From Siphonodentalium dalli (taxonomy: Eukaryota; Mollusca; Scaphopoda; Gadilida; Siphonodentaliidae), in the NCBI GenBank assembly GCA_032622095.1, contig CP136068.1, positions 3,387,314 to 3,451,313 on the forward strand: 64,000 nucleotides of DNA, given 5' to 3'. The notes under the pieces were generated by a model, which was given only the letters and a program-made list of their open reading frames with translations, searched no databases and was not told where the DNA came from. Each line of letters opens with the position of its first letter. Positions within the stretch are counted from its first letter, which is position 1. Both the position numbers and the translations under genes were made by a program. This document shows positions 31,079-42,909 of the stretch, piece by piece.

Positions 31079-33249
31079 GCAGTCAGATGCTCGTAGCCTG
31101 TTTATATATAACCATGGGTATATGCCAGATATAACCGTACAAAAAAAACGCCGTTCTTTTCATCGTGTATTTATCCATGGTGTGTGTGCCTGTGGTTGTC
31201 CGTAACATGGTGCCCGGTGTTATTGCTTTGAAAGGTAATCATGTTCGACTGGTGTTGTCAGATTGGTAATATGAGATTAGCGGTTTCTATGTCTTGTCAC
31301 ATTTACTGTTTGAACTTTGTCTGAAATAGACGCACTTTTTATACTAGAATTTGCACAACAGGAGCGCAGGGAAATCGCACGTCGAGTTGGTTTAAGGGTT
31401 TTTAGAAAAAGTATTTATATGATATAGACAGAGACGTGGCGACAGGGGGAGGTTGGGATGTCTCACCCCCCCCCCCAACTTTGGTCAAAATGTTCAACAG
31501 TTGGAAATTTGCAACACAGGAAAGGTTCAGTTGAGGCCAGTCTAGATGCATGCTAGGATTTAATATTTTCTTTTTTAGTTTTAAAAAATTTCTCACACCG
31601 GGCCGAAGAACCATGGTCAACCCAGTGTGTCCCCGCCTCTTGCCGGTAGCCGTGGGCATTTGTCTGGAGTTAGACCATTAGATGTTATGATTTATGCAAT
31701 TGTTCAGGGTAAACTATCTGAATTTTCAAACCTGGAATATAGAACCAAGCACTGATGTACAAGGGGGTGCTGCAAATGGAATTTGTGTTTGGAGTGATTC
31801 TGATTCAAGGGGGTGCAGTTGGAATTTGCCATGGTGGACACCCCCTAACGAAAACCAAATAGCCACGTCCCTGGATATAGAGAGGCAAACAGAACAATAC
31901 CATATATATACAATATGCGGTTGCATCTAGTTTGGATTTATTGGGATGTCTTTAGTGCAATTTTGTGGTTACGAGAGCTCATTTCCCCTTGATTTATGCT
32001 CAATATGTGGTCTTTTTCTTTAAAAGTTTTTTATGATTTCAAACAGGGGTGGCACCAGGATATCCCCGACAGGGGGGGGGGGGGGCGGGCTTTAGCTGCC
32101 GGGTTCACCATTACATAACTCACCGACAGGGATGGTTATGACTCCCCAACAAGGCTGGGATGTAGCCCCTGACTCCCCGTGCCACCCAACATAACTTAGT
32201 ATCGATTATTTAGCATGAGGTGTCAAGTAGGGACTTGTCGACAGGGGTGGTTATGCAGGGGTCTTACCCCCAATTGTAGCCATACCTAATACCTCGAGCA
32301 AAATTAATTGGAAAATTCACACCAAAATTAGGTTGAAGTTGTTCTCGTAGTTTGATTTTCCAACACTTTCTTAGACCAACATTTGCATATTTCCCTTTCA
32401 TTTGCAAAATTATGGACTCAAATGGCCATCAGTTGGCAATTTTGAAACCTATGTTCTCACATCGCGGGGCCTAACCATCGACCGACCCGTGTTTTCTGTG
32501 TCCTTGACAGTAGTTACTCGCTAATTAATTTAAGAAAAAAATAGATCGGGGTGTAAATTTGTGTGGTGTTATACCACTAGATGTTAAGATGTTTTAATCT
32601 CATACTGGGCCGAACCATCTCCCCCCGCACGACAAGTGGCCCCAATATTACTGGTTCATTTGGAATAGTCTACCATCTGGTAGTCTGTGAGGGAACATTT
32701 GGGAAAAATCGAAGGGGGGGGGGTGCAAATTGATTAACACAAACTTATGAGTTTAGTGTGGTTCAATGGGGTGGGGTGCAGTTGGAAATTCCAAGGTGGA
32801 GAATATCAGTAAGTCAGCTTCTTCCATCTGATAGAGCTGTGTTAGGGCTGATAAATATATTTTGAAATAGAAAAACCCAACAAAAACCCTCAAACCAAGT
32901 CTCGAGTGCCAAATATCCCACACTCAACCAGGGGTGCCTCTCGCAAATTTAGTTTCTGCCCTCGGCATAGGCCTATTTGTTTCTTATCCGAGAATACACT
33001 TCACCGGCAGCAATGTATTAACCATACTCTGAAAGAAACGCTTCCGTGACGATCACACGTTAAAGTCGTGCTGCATGTAAGACGATAATTGTGTTGTAGA
33101 AATGATACGGAAGACCGATTGTCAAAAACATTCAACATCAAAATACACAGGGCAAGACTTGTCGATCCAAACTGTGGAGTGTGTTTTCGTTGTGTATTTT
33201 TCGCATATACCCATGGTTATATATAAACGGGCTACGAGCATGTGACTGC
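31079..33249. mobile_element. ~2.2 kb element with 47 bp terminal inverted repeats
   Basis: Left end GCAGTCAGATGCTCGTAGCC then GTTTATATATAACCATGGGT (31079-31125). The right end (33203-33249) is its reverse complement with about three differences. The inside has G- and C-runs (31466-31477, 32073-32089) and repeated phrases such as GTGCAGTTGGAA(T/A)TT (31813 and 32771) but no transposase. No clear target duplication, so the superfamily is unknown. Confidence 0.7.
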
Positions 33250-33479
33250 TGGAGTTTAACAAAATACCAAAAAGTGAAATTTTATTGAAAAAATATTGTT
33301 TACATATTTTATGAAATTATTTAAAATATTTTGCCCAGAAGCCAATTCTGTAAGCCCATGTGGACATTTACAGATCGACTTCAATTTTCTATCGGTAATT
33401 AAACGATTGATGTGATTCTCAGAGTAGAAGTCGACAAACTAAAATTATTAGTTCTTAAATGTCACTTTAAGATTAAAAC

Positions 33480-34450
33480 AAGAGATGGACTGTCGTCCGG
33501 GGCATACCGCCTAGTGTTGGCATATCTATAACTTATGACTGCTATACTCAAGACAGATGGACCCAAAAATCTACATTTTCATATAAACAAAGATGAATAA
33601 CTATAGAACAAAAACCAAAACAAAACAGTTGACTGTGTCATTAAATGTCCCCATCATAAGTGGTGAACATCCATACAAAATTTCATTGAGATCCGAGCAT
33701 TACTGTTCAAGTTATGACCTGAAAAGACATAGGATGGACCAAACAGCCAAAATTTCCAGATAAACAAAGATGAATAACTCTAGAATGGAAAAGCGGAACA
33801 GAACAATGGAACCCTCTATTGGATGTCATCATAGCAGTGAACATCCATACCAAATTTCATTGAGATCCCAGCACAACTGTTGAAGTTACGACATGAACAG
33901 ACACCAGACGGACCAAAAAGCCAACATTTCCAGATAAACAAAGATGTATAACTCTAGAATGGAAAATCCAAACAAAACGATGGAACCCTCTTTTTAATGT
34001 CCTCATAGTAGTGAACATCCATACCAAATTTCATTGAGATCCCAATACAACTGTTGAAGTTATGACATGAACAGACACCAGACAGACCAAAAGGCCAACA
34101 TTTCCAGATAAACAAAGATGAATAACTCTAGAATGGAAAATCTTAACAAAACGATGTAACCCTCTATTGAATGCCCTCAAAGTAGTGAACATCCATACAA
34201 AATTTCATTGAGATCCGAGCACTACTGTTCAAGTTATGACATAAACAGACACTAGACGGACCAAAAATCCAACATTTACAAATAAACAAAAATGAATAAC
34301 TCTAGAATGGAAAATCCGAACAAAACGATGGAACCCTCTTTTTAATGTCCTCATATTAGTGAATACCCATACCTGATTTCATTGAGATCCGAGTACTACT
34401 GTTCAAGTTATGACATAAACAGACATCTGAAGGACGTACGGACGGACAGG
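33480..34450 (+). repeat. 174 bp tandem repeat, five monomers
   Basis: TAAACAAAGATGAATAACTC anchors at 33584, 33761, 33935, 34109 and 34283 (intervals 177, 174, 174, 174). Each monomer carries GAACATCCATAC.AAATTTC and CATTGAGATCC.AG.AC. It ends in GACGTACGGACGGACAGGTG, then joins the GATCGGCAGATG element. Confidence 0.95.
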
Positions 34451-34459
34451 TGCAAAACA

Positions 34460-36060
34460 GTATACCCCTTTTATTTAACGATCGGCAGATGTTTAACCCA
34501 TACCTTGGCGATAGTGACTAGCAATAACTGATAATTTGTCAAAGATACGATCACAGGAATTAATCCATATATCAGTACCCAACTTGAAATCAAAAGCTCA
34601 AATAATTTGTCTTAAGAAAGGGTTAAAGTATTTGGGTTGGGGAGGAGTAGTTTTAAATCTCATAACTCTGTCCCTATTCACACAAGGACCTCTCACTGTG
34701 AGATCCAATGGTTTAGTGATTTCGGAGGACATGTTTAGGAGTTTAAGTTAACTCATTGGAAGCGAAAGTGATAAATCCCTATCTTTGCCACTTTTGACAT
34801 GCCAGATGTTCAAAATTTATTATCCACTTCTAAAGAGAAATTATAATTGTTGACAAGCCAGACTGCTTAGAATGACATATATGTAGGGGATTCAATCTCG
34901 TATTTAAATGGTACTTTAATTACCCCCCACCCTTCCCCCGTTCTCCCCAGTTATTTGTTTATCAAACATGGACAGATATAAGATCAGATCTGACCTGTGT
35001 ATTAAATAAGATTAAGTGTTTCATAACAGGGGTGTATGGTTTTCAAAAATATATGTAGTTTATACAATTCAAAAGTATTATCTATATAATGTTATACAGA
35101 CATAATATGATGGGGATGCTGGCCCCTATGACCACTAAATCGTTCATATAAAAGAAAGTAAGTTAGCCCTCATTTGAATGGTTTCACACATTACAATGTT
35201 TTACAAGTAGCTTGGGCACTAAAAGCCACAGCCTTCAATGTTAATCTTCTAAGTGCTCTGTGGCCCCTAAAATTCAATCAACCATGAAAATGTGAACAAA
35301 TGGGAAAATAAGGTTCCTGGAAATACTAACAACTACCATATTGATTTTCAAATCAAGTCATCACTTACAATAGTCATGTATATTTATCTGCCTGTTTCCC
35401 CATTGCATAGATAAATCATATTGGCTATCAGCTGTTGTTTTAATTTTGAAAGCATGTGTCTGAAGGGTTAATATATTTTTCAAAAATCAATTAATCAGTC
35501 AATACCAAAATTGATAGAAGTGAATAGTGTGCAAAGATACCCAATATATATTAAGAGATATGAGGAAGAGTCCATGTACATTATAACATGTGTCTATGGA
35601 AACCTTGGAAAGGGTTAATTATTTTTGAAGCTAATTAATGGAATTTAGAAGACACTTATATAGGTGAGGGGGCCCTTATCTCACCCTGTAATGAAATTTC
35701 AAAAATAGGAAAAACACCATTCTTGTGCTGCCATTAATCAATTTGACAGTTAGAATAAACAAACAGCCAGCCACCAGTGTTGTTTATCATGTTTGATCCA
35801 CCAGAGCTCTGTATCATATGTCATCACTCATTTCATAACAGATTTCACTTGGAATGACAACATCTATAAAAATCCTCTCATATATTCTGGATGTTGGATG
35901 ATCACATGGTAATTTATTGATATCATTATATTACATGAAACTATTATAAAATCTTCATATTTTCAAAACAGGATATCACACCTAATCGTATAAAACTAAA
36001 ATAAATGAAAGTGTCAATTTTGTTTTATTATTTAAATTTTTTGTTATAGTTATTAAAGTT
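34460..36060 (+). repeat. 'GATCGGCAGATG' dispersed repeat, long copy
   Basis: 34483-34740 (GATCGGCAGATGTTTAACCC, ATAATTTGTCTTAAGAA, CATAACTCTGTCCCTATTCA) and 35735-36040 (AATTTATTGATATCATTATA) match 54240-54790. The ~990 bp between them is missing from the 54 kb copy. A further fragment of the 5' end is at 36955-37005. Confidence 0.85.
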
Positions 36061-36099
36061 CAAACAAAATTTAATATCACGTGTATATGCTAAATTTAG

Positions 36100-36413
36100 C
36101 AAGGAGCTAAATCTAAAAAAATTGAATTTTTTTTTTTTAAATTAATCGGATCAAACCAATATTCGGACTCGATCTGTATTTTGGGCTGTGAAACCCACAT
36201 ACCAAATTTGGTTCCAATCAGATAAAAAATGTTTGAGTTATGGCAGAATGCGTCAATTCTAAGTTGAAAAAGGGCCATAACTCTGTAAAAAAAACCCGGA
36301 TCAAACCCAAATTCGAACTTGATCTGTATTTTGGGCTGAGACACCCATATACAATTTTTTTTCGATCGGATAGAAAATGTTTGAGTTATCGCATTACTCG
36401 TAAAGTGTCTATG

Positions 36414-36445
<32 letters not shown>

Positions 36446-36513
36446 GACGAACGACGAGTGGTCAATCCGGGCAACAACACTATGTTTACCATACTATGGT
36501 ATGGGTAAACATA
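36100..36513 (+). repeat. (ACGG)n-tailed monomeric repeat, copy 1
   Basis: Two ~150 bp monomers (GGGCCATAACTC, GGATCAAACCC, TGTATTTTGGGCTG, AAAAATGTTTGAGTTAT), then a GACGGACGGACGGACAGACA tract, CGAGTGGTCAATCCGGGCAA and a terminal near-palindrome TTTACCATACTATGGTATGG. Frames on either strand come from the monomers. Confidence 0.9.
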
Positions 36514-37739
36514 AAAAGGGGGTATAATAAACCTTACTGACTCAGAACTACCAAAACTTTGTAAAATAGGACAGACAAAACAGTTCCCAGTCATGTGGCC
36601 ATTAGAGTCACTAGGTTTACCAATGGCGCAAAACAAATGAATTATATGAATGTAATTAGTAATAATTTAATTGATTTGTTAGCATATCATGTATTGTTAT
36701 TTATAACAAGCGAATGAGATTCAACTTTATTATTTGTAGATTAGTAAGCACAAAATAATGTCCGGCAAAATATTGTTTTCAACAGGAGGAAGGACGGAGT
36801 TTTAACACAACTGGGGTAAGTAATGTGTGACATATTTTCAATTTAATATTGATATTTTAAAGACAAATTGAACGAAAGTCATGATCTGAGTTCTGACATC
36901 GGATCATCAGCAGAAATCTTGAAATTGTAACTTGGTACGCGAATTTATGAAAATAAACGAGAGGCCGATCACGATCGGCAGATGTTAACCCATCCCTTGG
37001 CGATAAAAATTTAATATGATCGGATAAATGAGAGTTTTGGTGTTCAATTATAGAGTATACTGTTATGTACTATTATAGACAAATGTACATAACACAAATT
37101 ATTGGAATTTATGGGTCACTGGCATTTATATAAGAGAATGCACTGGTACAGAATCTGTAATGCTAAACCGCCACAGCCAGCAAGCCCATGGGTTAAATGT
37201 GTAGGTGTGACCTGGACATGGAATACTTGGGTTAAGAGAGTCCAATTTAAGTTTACAATAATAATGTGTCCTAGTATACAGATAAGCAACCTCACCACTG
37301 ACCCATTAATATCAATTATATAGCAGCACAGATGTCCATGTCTACTGTTAATAGCATGTGATGTTTATTGTTGAATCTTTATTTTAAATTAGATGCCATA
37401 GCCTTATGTATCAGATTATTTGCACATTGGCATAAGTCCAAAGGCAATTGGTGAATTGGATTTAATGTTGCTCCAAACAGATTTACCAGTACATAACACA
37501 AGATTTTGGACCGATTTAATCAAATTTGGTGTGGTGATTCGGGGTACCCTTGGCAGAGTTATAATGGTGTTAGTTTTTCCATTTTTTAAAACTTATTTAA
37601 AAAAATTAAAGGGACACATTGGAAATCTTTTTATCATAATCATCAATATCTAAATGAAAACAAATGACAATGTCAATGACATTTTTTTTATTATTATTAC
37701 AAAAGTTAAAAATAAATTAAAAAAAAAATCGATTCAATT
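36514..37739. other. Mixed non-coding DNA with repeat fragments
   Basis: A fragment of the GATCGGCAGATG repeat (36955-37005) and TATATAAGAGAATGCACTGG at ~37128 (an end of the mini-element at 9370) are present. 37500-37560 resembles other monomer repeats. No gene. Confidence 0.5.
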
Positions 37740-38598
37740 TTTCATTTTTTTTTCGAAAAAGGGTCATAACTCCTTTAAAATTAATCGGATCAAACCCATA
37801 TTCGAACTCGATCTGTATTTTGGGCTGTGAAACTCACATACCAAATTTGGTTCCAATCAGATAAAAAATGTTCGAGTTATAGGCAGAATGCGTGAATTCT
37901 AAGTCAAAAAAGGGCCATAACTCTGTAACAAAATCTCGGATCAAACCCAAATTCGAACTCGATCCGTATTTTGGGCTGAGAAACCCATATACAAATTTGG
38001 TTTCGATCGGATAGAAAATGTTTGAGTTATCGCATTACTCGTAAAGTGTCTACGGAGAGACAGACGGACAGACAGACGGACAGACAGACAGACGGACGAA
38101 CGACGAGTGGTCAATCCGGGCAACGACACTATGTTTACCATACTATGGTATGGGTAAACATAAAAAATGTTTGAGTTATGGCAGAATTAATTAATTCTAA
38201 GTCGAAAAAGGGCCATAACTCCGTAAAAAAAACTTGGATAAAACCCATATTCGAACACGATCTGTATTTTGGGCTGAGAAACTCACATACCAAATTTGGT
38301 TCCGATCAGATAAAAAATGTTTGAGTTAGGGCGGAATGCGTGAATTCTAAGTCGAAAAAGGGCCATAACTCTGTACAAAAAAGTTGGATCAAACCCATAT
38401 TCGAACTCGATCTGTATTTTGGGCTGAAAACCCCATATACAAAATTTGGTTTTGATCAGGTAAAAAATGTTTGAGTTATCGCATTACACGTAAAGTGTCT
38501 ACGGACGGACGGACAGACGGACGGACGGACGGACGAACGAGTGGTCAATCCGGACAACGACACTATGTTTACCATACATGGTATGGGTAAACATAAAA
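37740..38598 (+). repeat. (ACGG)n-tailed monomeric repeat, two tandem copies
   Basis: 37740-38166 and 38166-38598 each contain two monomers, the ACGG/ACAG tract and the TTTACCATAC palindrome. The second lacks three bases of the palindrome centre (CATACATGGTATGG). Confidence 0.9.
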
Positions 38599-38740
38599 AT
38601 CAGCAGATCAGGATTTCACTGACTATGAAAATAACCACTAAACAACAACAACAAACTACTAAGTAAAACATCAATTTAGACATTGGGCACTACAATAGAT
38701 GTAGTATTTGAATACCTGCAAAATAATATACTGTAACAAT

Positions 38741-39160
38741 TCAAAAGTTGTTGTTGTTTTGAATACAAAATGAGAAAAAGTTGAGTTTTGTGTTGAAAAT
38801 TACAATTCTTAATTTCGTGACATACTCGGTCACAGTCACATTCAATACATTGGCATCAGGACTCGGTCTCAAATCAGGACTCAAATCTGGCACATCCTGT
38901 GCCATACATGTAGATGTATGGTGTTCAGACAACCATGATTCAAACAACCATGATTCAATACTAAGTGGAGGAATCATGCCTGTCAAAATTGAGGATAGTC
39001 TGTTCACATGATTGTGGTGACGTCGCTTATGAGGATATTGTAAGCCAAGGTTAACTGCGTGATTGACTCCATGTTCTTTCAATCCATGATGTTTTCGCAC
39101 ACACAACGTTGATTCAGTCGCAAGTGGATGTATACAGGATTCTCCAAGAATTCGCAGCTA
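38741..39160 (-). CDS. Possible terminal coding exon, unknown protein
   Basis: After a plausible acceptor (TGTTTAATTTTAG on the minus strand) the frame runs 139 residues from LRILGESCIHPLATESTLC to a stop at 38741. The first ~70 residues are rich in His, Arg and Cys (LCVRKHHGLKEHGVNH, YPHKRRHHNH) and look protein-like. The last 20 residues (QNNNNF end) come from a GTT-type simple repeat and may be spurious. GC content is higher than the neighbourhood. No known family is recognised, and there is no partner exon in the window. It may be part of an old retroelement. Confidence 0.3.
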
Positions 39161-39725
39161 AAATTAAACAGTGCTTGATACTCAATTTATATGTGAGCAC
39201 GATCTTGTTGTGGGGCATGCGCAGTCCCATTACCCGTTACTACTATTGTATATTATACCATAAACCTGTACCTACTATACTACAATAAGTACACATATTC
39301 TAAAAAAAGTGCCCCCTCCCTTGACCACCGTGAGAATGACTGTAAAACGTGGTCCAATTTTGTGAAAGTAACTGGTTTAAGGGTCTCAATATTGTCAAGA
39401 CGGCTGGCCAAATGACCCCACAATGACTCAATGACATCAAAATATCAATATTAACATCCACGACAAATTGTATGATGATCAGATGATCACTCTGGCCTGT
39501 AGCCCGTTCTAATGGATTGAATTATAAAATCAAAGATGGCCATTGTTTTTGCCGAATGGCCCCAAAATGATTCATTCCCATCTACATGTCAATGTGAACA
39601 GCCATGACAAATTTCATAATGATCCGGCCAAAGGTATGACTAATAGCATATGTCCAATTTTTTTTTTTTCAAATCAATTTGTTTTGGGGTTTTTTGTTTG
39701 TTTTGTTTTTGTTTTAGTTAAAATT
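39161..39725. other. Non-coding stretch
   Basis: 39360-39640 contains phrases of a diverged monomeric repeat (AATGACCCCA, ATGACATC, GACAAATT.ATGATGATC). No gene. Confidence 0.4.
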
Positions 39726-39794
39726 TTTTTTTTAGATTGAACTCCTTGTTCAGTTTAACAGTTAAACTGAACAAGGAGTTCAATCTAAAAAAAA
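39726..39794. repeat. Perfect 34 bp-arm palindrome
   Basis: TTTTTTTTAGATTGAACTCC and TTGTTCAGTTTAAC, a single A at 39760, then the exact reverse complement. A third partial arm (AGTTCAATCTAAAAAAAA) follows at ~39802. It sits at the 5' edge of the repeat at 39830. Confidence 0.95.
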
Positions 39795-39829
39795 TGTTTT
39801 TAGTTCAATCTAAAAAAAAATTTTTTTTA

Positions 39830-40185
39830 AGAGTTGTGTCCCTGGCTCTGTCCCTTTTGACCTAGTGACCCCATTTGAACAAATCTGAACCACAGTCACA
39901 CAAGGACCCTCCATACCAAATATAAGCTAAATTGGCCCAAAAGGTTCTTGAGAAGTCATTCTAAGAATTACTATGGACGAATAGCTTTCGCAACTATTTG
40001 ACCCAGTGACGTCATTTGAACAAATCTGAATGTGAGTCACCTAGGGAACATCCACACCAGATATGAATCCATTGGTCTTATGGTTCCGAAGAAGATGTTT
40101 AAAGAATTGTTGACGGACGTATGGACGGATGGACAAGTGATGGTTATAGCTCCACCGGAGACTTCGTCTCAGGTGAGCTAAAAAG
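39830..40185 (+). repeat. Monomeric dispersed repeat, copy 2 (uninterrupted)
   Basis: Matches the start and the end of 27600-29693 (GTCCCTGGCTCTG, GAATTACTATGGA, GACGGACGTATGGACGGATG, GACTTCGTCTCAGGTGAGCT) and lacks the 644 bp insertion, so it provides the empty site. Confidence 0.85.
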
Positions 40186-40189
40186 AGCC

Positions 40190-40580
40190 TGGAACGCCTA
40201 GGCGTCCCCACGAGCCCGTGGGCACTGTATCTCGAAGTTACAAGGTAGCGACATACCACCTGAGGGCAACCTAGAGAATTTTACTCGCTCGCTCGTCTCC
40301 GGTCGGTGTTATTAACACCACAAATGCCGATATTGGCTAAGAGAGCCCGGGTGATCCCGAATGTCTTCGGACAGTATATTTTGGCGATGCGTGGTAGTGC
40401 AATACACCTGAGTGTGAATTCCAAATATTGACTCGTTGATGCATCCACGGCCGATGTTATTAACCCCTCAAAATCCGGTAAAATACCATATAAACAAAAA
40501 GAGGACGGGCGCCACAATGGGCCAGTGGACACTATATCTCGACGTTATTATGTAGGGACATACCACCTGAGGGATTGATA
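40190..40580. repeat. GC-richer segment with a ~54 bp direct repeat
   Basis: GGGCACTGTATCTCGA, GACATACCACCTGAGGG at 40218-40265 recurs as GGACACTATATCTCGA, GACATACCACCTGAGGG at ~40527-40574. A minus-strand frame (40281-40532) is open for 83 codons but has no family resemblance. Confidence 0.55.
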
Positions 40581-40941
40581 CATGAGTCAATTTGAATTTA
40601 TTTCATAGCCATACTAGCTATAGCTAGGAGAATGGTATGTTTGTAAATAAAAACGACTATAGTCTAACTTACAGTGTCGAGACATCGTCAATATTGCTGG
40701 GGCGTAAATAAAATGCACAATAGACTTAGACACTCTCCCCACTCGAAGGAGATTTTTGTATTAGTGGTTTCATCGAGGAATGAATCGAGAACTCAACGTG
40801 GAATATATGACTCTTATGGCATGGTAGAATTTCACAATAAATTAATATGTGTCATATATACAGGCCAGAAAAATTTCAGCGGCCAGGAAAAAATTCCATT
40901 CAGATTCCTTGAGGCGCAAAAAACCCCAAGAAACATCATCA
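40581..40941. other. Non-coding stretch
   Basis: Short overlapping frames only. Nothing recognised up to the foldback boundary. Confidence 0.4.
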
Positions 40942-41967
40942 ATAGACCATTTTACAGATAGCGAGAATGATGCATTGTGGGCCAGAAAGTATCCAAATAA
41001 AGCCACGTGCTTTACGGCCGCATGCATTTACTATGGGGGATTTAGGGTGGGTCTATAAAACTAATTATAACTTTTGTATCTGTCATAGTTTACGCGAGAA
41101 ATTTTAAACACATATCAGGGACATGTACCCCTTCTCGAATGTTCAAAAACATTTCCAGTTGCTTGTCATATTTTAATTGATTTTATGCGATGAAATAATG
41201 CGAAAATTCAGAAAATTGCACTAATTTCTCAATATTTTGCGGTTTTAGTAAAACGCCTGATAAAAGTCGTTGTATTGGGAATGTTTACACCAAATTTTCA
41301 GAGAATATAGAGTAAACACGTACAGTACTATCGGAATATCATAAAGGAGTTCTGTGCATTTGGTATTAATTAACACTCAGACTGCCGTCAATAAATTCGC
41401 TTTTTCGTGGTCGACGAAAATGAAACTTGTCTGTTTAAAGGTCCCATTTTCGTGTCGAATGGTGATAGAATCTCCATTTGTCAAGTTCATGAATAAATTA
41501 CATCACACTTAATCGGCTTATGTCCGCGGCCCTAAACCTGTGTTTTTATAACAATTTATTTGAGACAAACTGTTGCGCGCATACGCAGCAGTCGGCGCTT
41601 ATCAGTTGAATTTAATAATCGTGAAGCCTGTGTAACAAATGTTCAAATACAACGGGAAAAAAATAAGTAAAATAAATAGCATGACCAATGAGCATTCACA
41701 AAACAATATACATCATGCAGTTTTGAAAACGAGTAAAAATGATTATAAATGAAAACGCTCTTTATCGTGTACCGGCGCTTTTGCGCAAGAAGGTTTTTAA
41801 TGGACGCAATCATTGGATTTTGTTCTTTGGTGAGCACGCAGTGAACACAAGTCACACTTTTCCGAATTCAGGCCGTATATCACACATGTTTAGTATACAT
41901 GACACGTCGTCACTTACGGTGAATTGTTGAAACACAAGTGAGAACATCTAACGGAAGTTTTATGGGG

Positions 41968-41977
41968 TATATAAAAT
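41968..41977 (+). promoter_or_regulatory. TATA box upstream of the SAP-like frame
   Basis: TATATAAAAT lies in a GGGG...TAGAAG context about 40 bases before the SAP-like coding remnant and inside the transposon core. Position and sequence fit a core promoter. Confidence 0.4.
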
Positions 41978-42007
41978 AGAAGCATGGCCAGTTGATGTAC
42001 AGACAGC

Positions 42008-42159
42008 GAACTAAAAACCATCCTAAACGACCGTGGTGTTCCATCAACTAGACGAAAAAAGATGAGAAAGTGCAGCTAACCGAGTTGGCACACAAACAGA
42101 AATTTCCAGTCATTCAGTCGGCAGATGATCAACAGAAAACGGTTAATACCCAAAAAGCG
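42008..42159 (+). pseudogene. SAP-like domain remnant, frameshifted
   Basis: ELKTILNDRGVPSTRRKK (42008 onward) followed, after a shift of one base, by DEKVQLTELAHKQ (42061 onward) fits the helix-turn-helix pattern of SAP DNA-binding motifs (leucines spaced in LKxxLxxRGxxxxxxKxxLxxxL). One frame ends at TAA at 42077 and the other is blocked by TAG at 42049, so the intact motif cannot be made. The downstream frame stays open to 42396 (SDSTYNEDVKFKIF and beyond) without a recognised domain. Assignment rests on pattern only. Confidence 0.45.
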
Positions 42160-42508
42160 AAGTTGTTATGCCTGGAGTTTTTGTTGTCTCTTAATAAATG
42201 CTCAGATTCTACATACAACGAAGATGTGAAATTCAAGATTTTTCGCCAGATAGATCCAAAGAAATACTTTGTTGAAACCTCTTGCCATATTTTGCTGTAT
42301 TTATGCAAAAGGTGCATCTCCATCTTAACACATCGATGTAGATTGAAAACGACATATTTGCGGTCATGTAATGATAACATAAACGCTCTTTATTAGTTTC
42401 GTTTTATATGGTATAAAACGACCTTCCGAATTACTCAAGTTTTTTGTAGGAAATCACTAAACTTATAGTACATGTACGAATATTCATATCAAATTAAATA
42501 ATACTCAC

Positions 42509-42567
42509 GTTTCTGGGTTACGTCGGTCATTATTGCAACCGAAAACTGCACAGCAATTTGAATGCAT
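42509..42567 (-). CDS. First exon of a THAP-domain protein
   Basis: ATG at 42567 gives MHSNCCAVFGCNNDRRNPE and ends at a consensus splice donor (AAAC then GTGAGT, plus coordinates 42503-42508). CAVFGCNN matches the start of THAP zinc fingers, where the pair C-x4-C lies within the first ~12 residues and is followed by an Asn. The exon is 59 nt, so the intron is in phase 2. The remaining zinc ligands (C and H) and the AVPTIF-like end of the domain should be in the next exon on the minus strand, which I could not identify between 42500 and 41800. It lies in the core of the foldback and is probably the transposase or accessory gene of that element. Confidence 0.6.
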
Positions 42568-42909
42568 TTTCAATTTATGATTTTGTAAGGGTAGCAGATG
42601 GGCACGAAGCGAAGTGATTTTATTGAATGAGAGTAGAAGGGTGCGAAGCGCCCTGGATGGTCGAAAAGATCGAGAGATCTTCTCCTTCACCCCGGTGATT
42701 TTGTTCTCCAAACCAAGTCGCATATATAGCAGGCATGCAGTGGCGGCATTTTCAGACAACTTTTGAAGAAACCCTAGCATATGGATTAAGTTCAACATGT
42801 CATAATAGACATGGAAGAGTATCACCTCGCCCTCTCACATGCTTCAGTTGTCAGTTAAAACATGAAGTTTTTCATAAAACAGTTTCATTTTCGTGAAACG
42901 CATGCGAAG

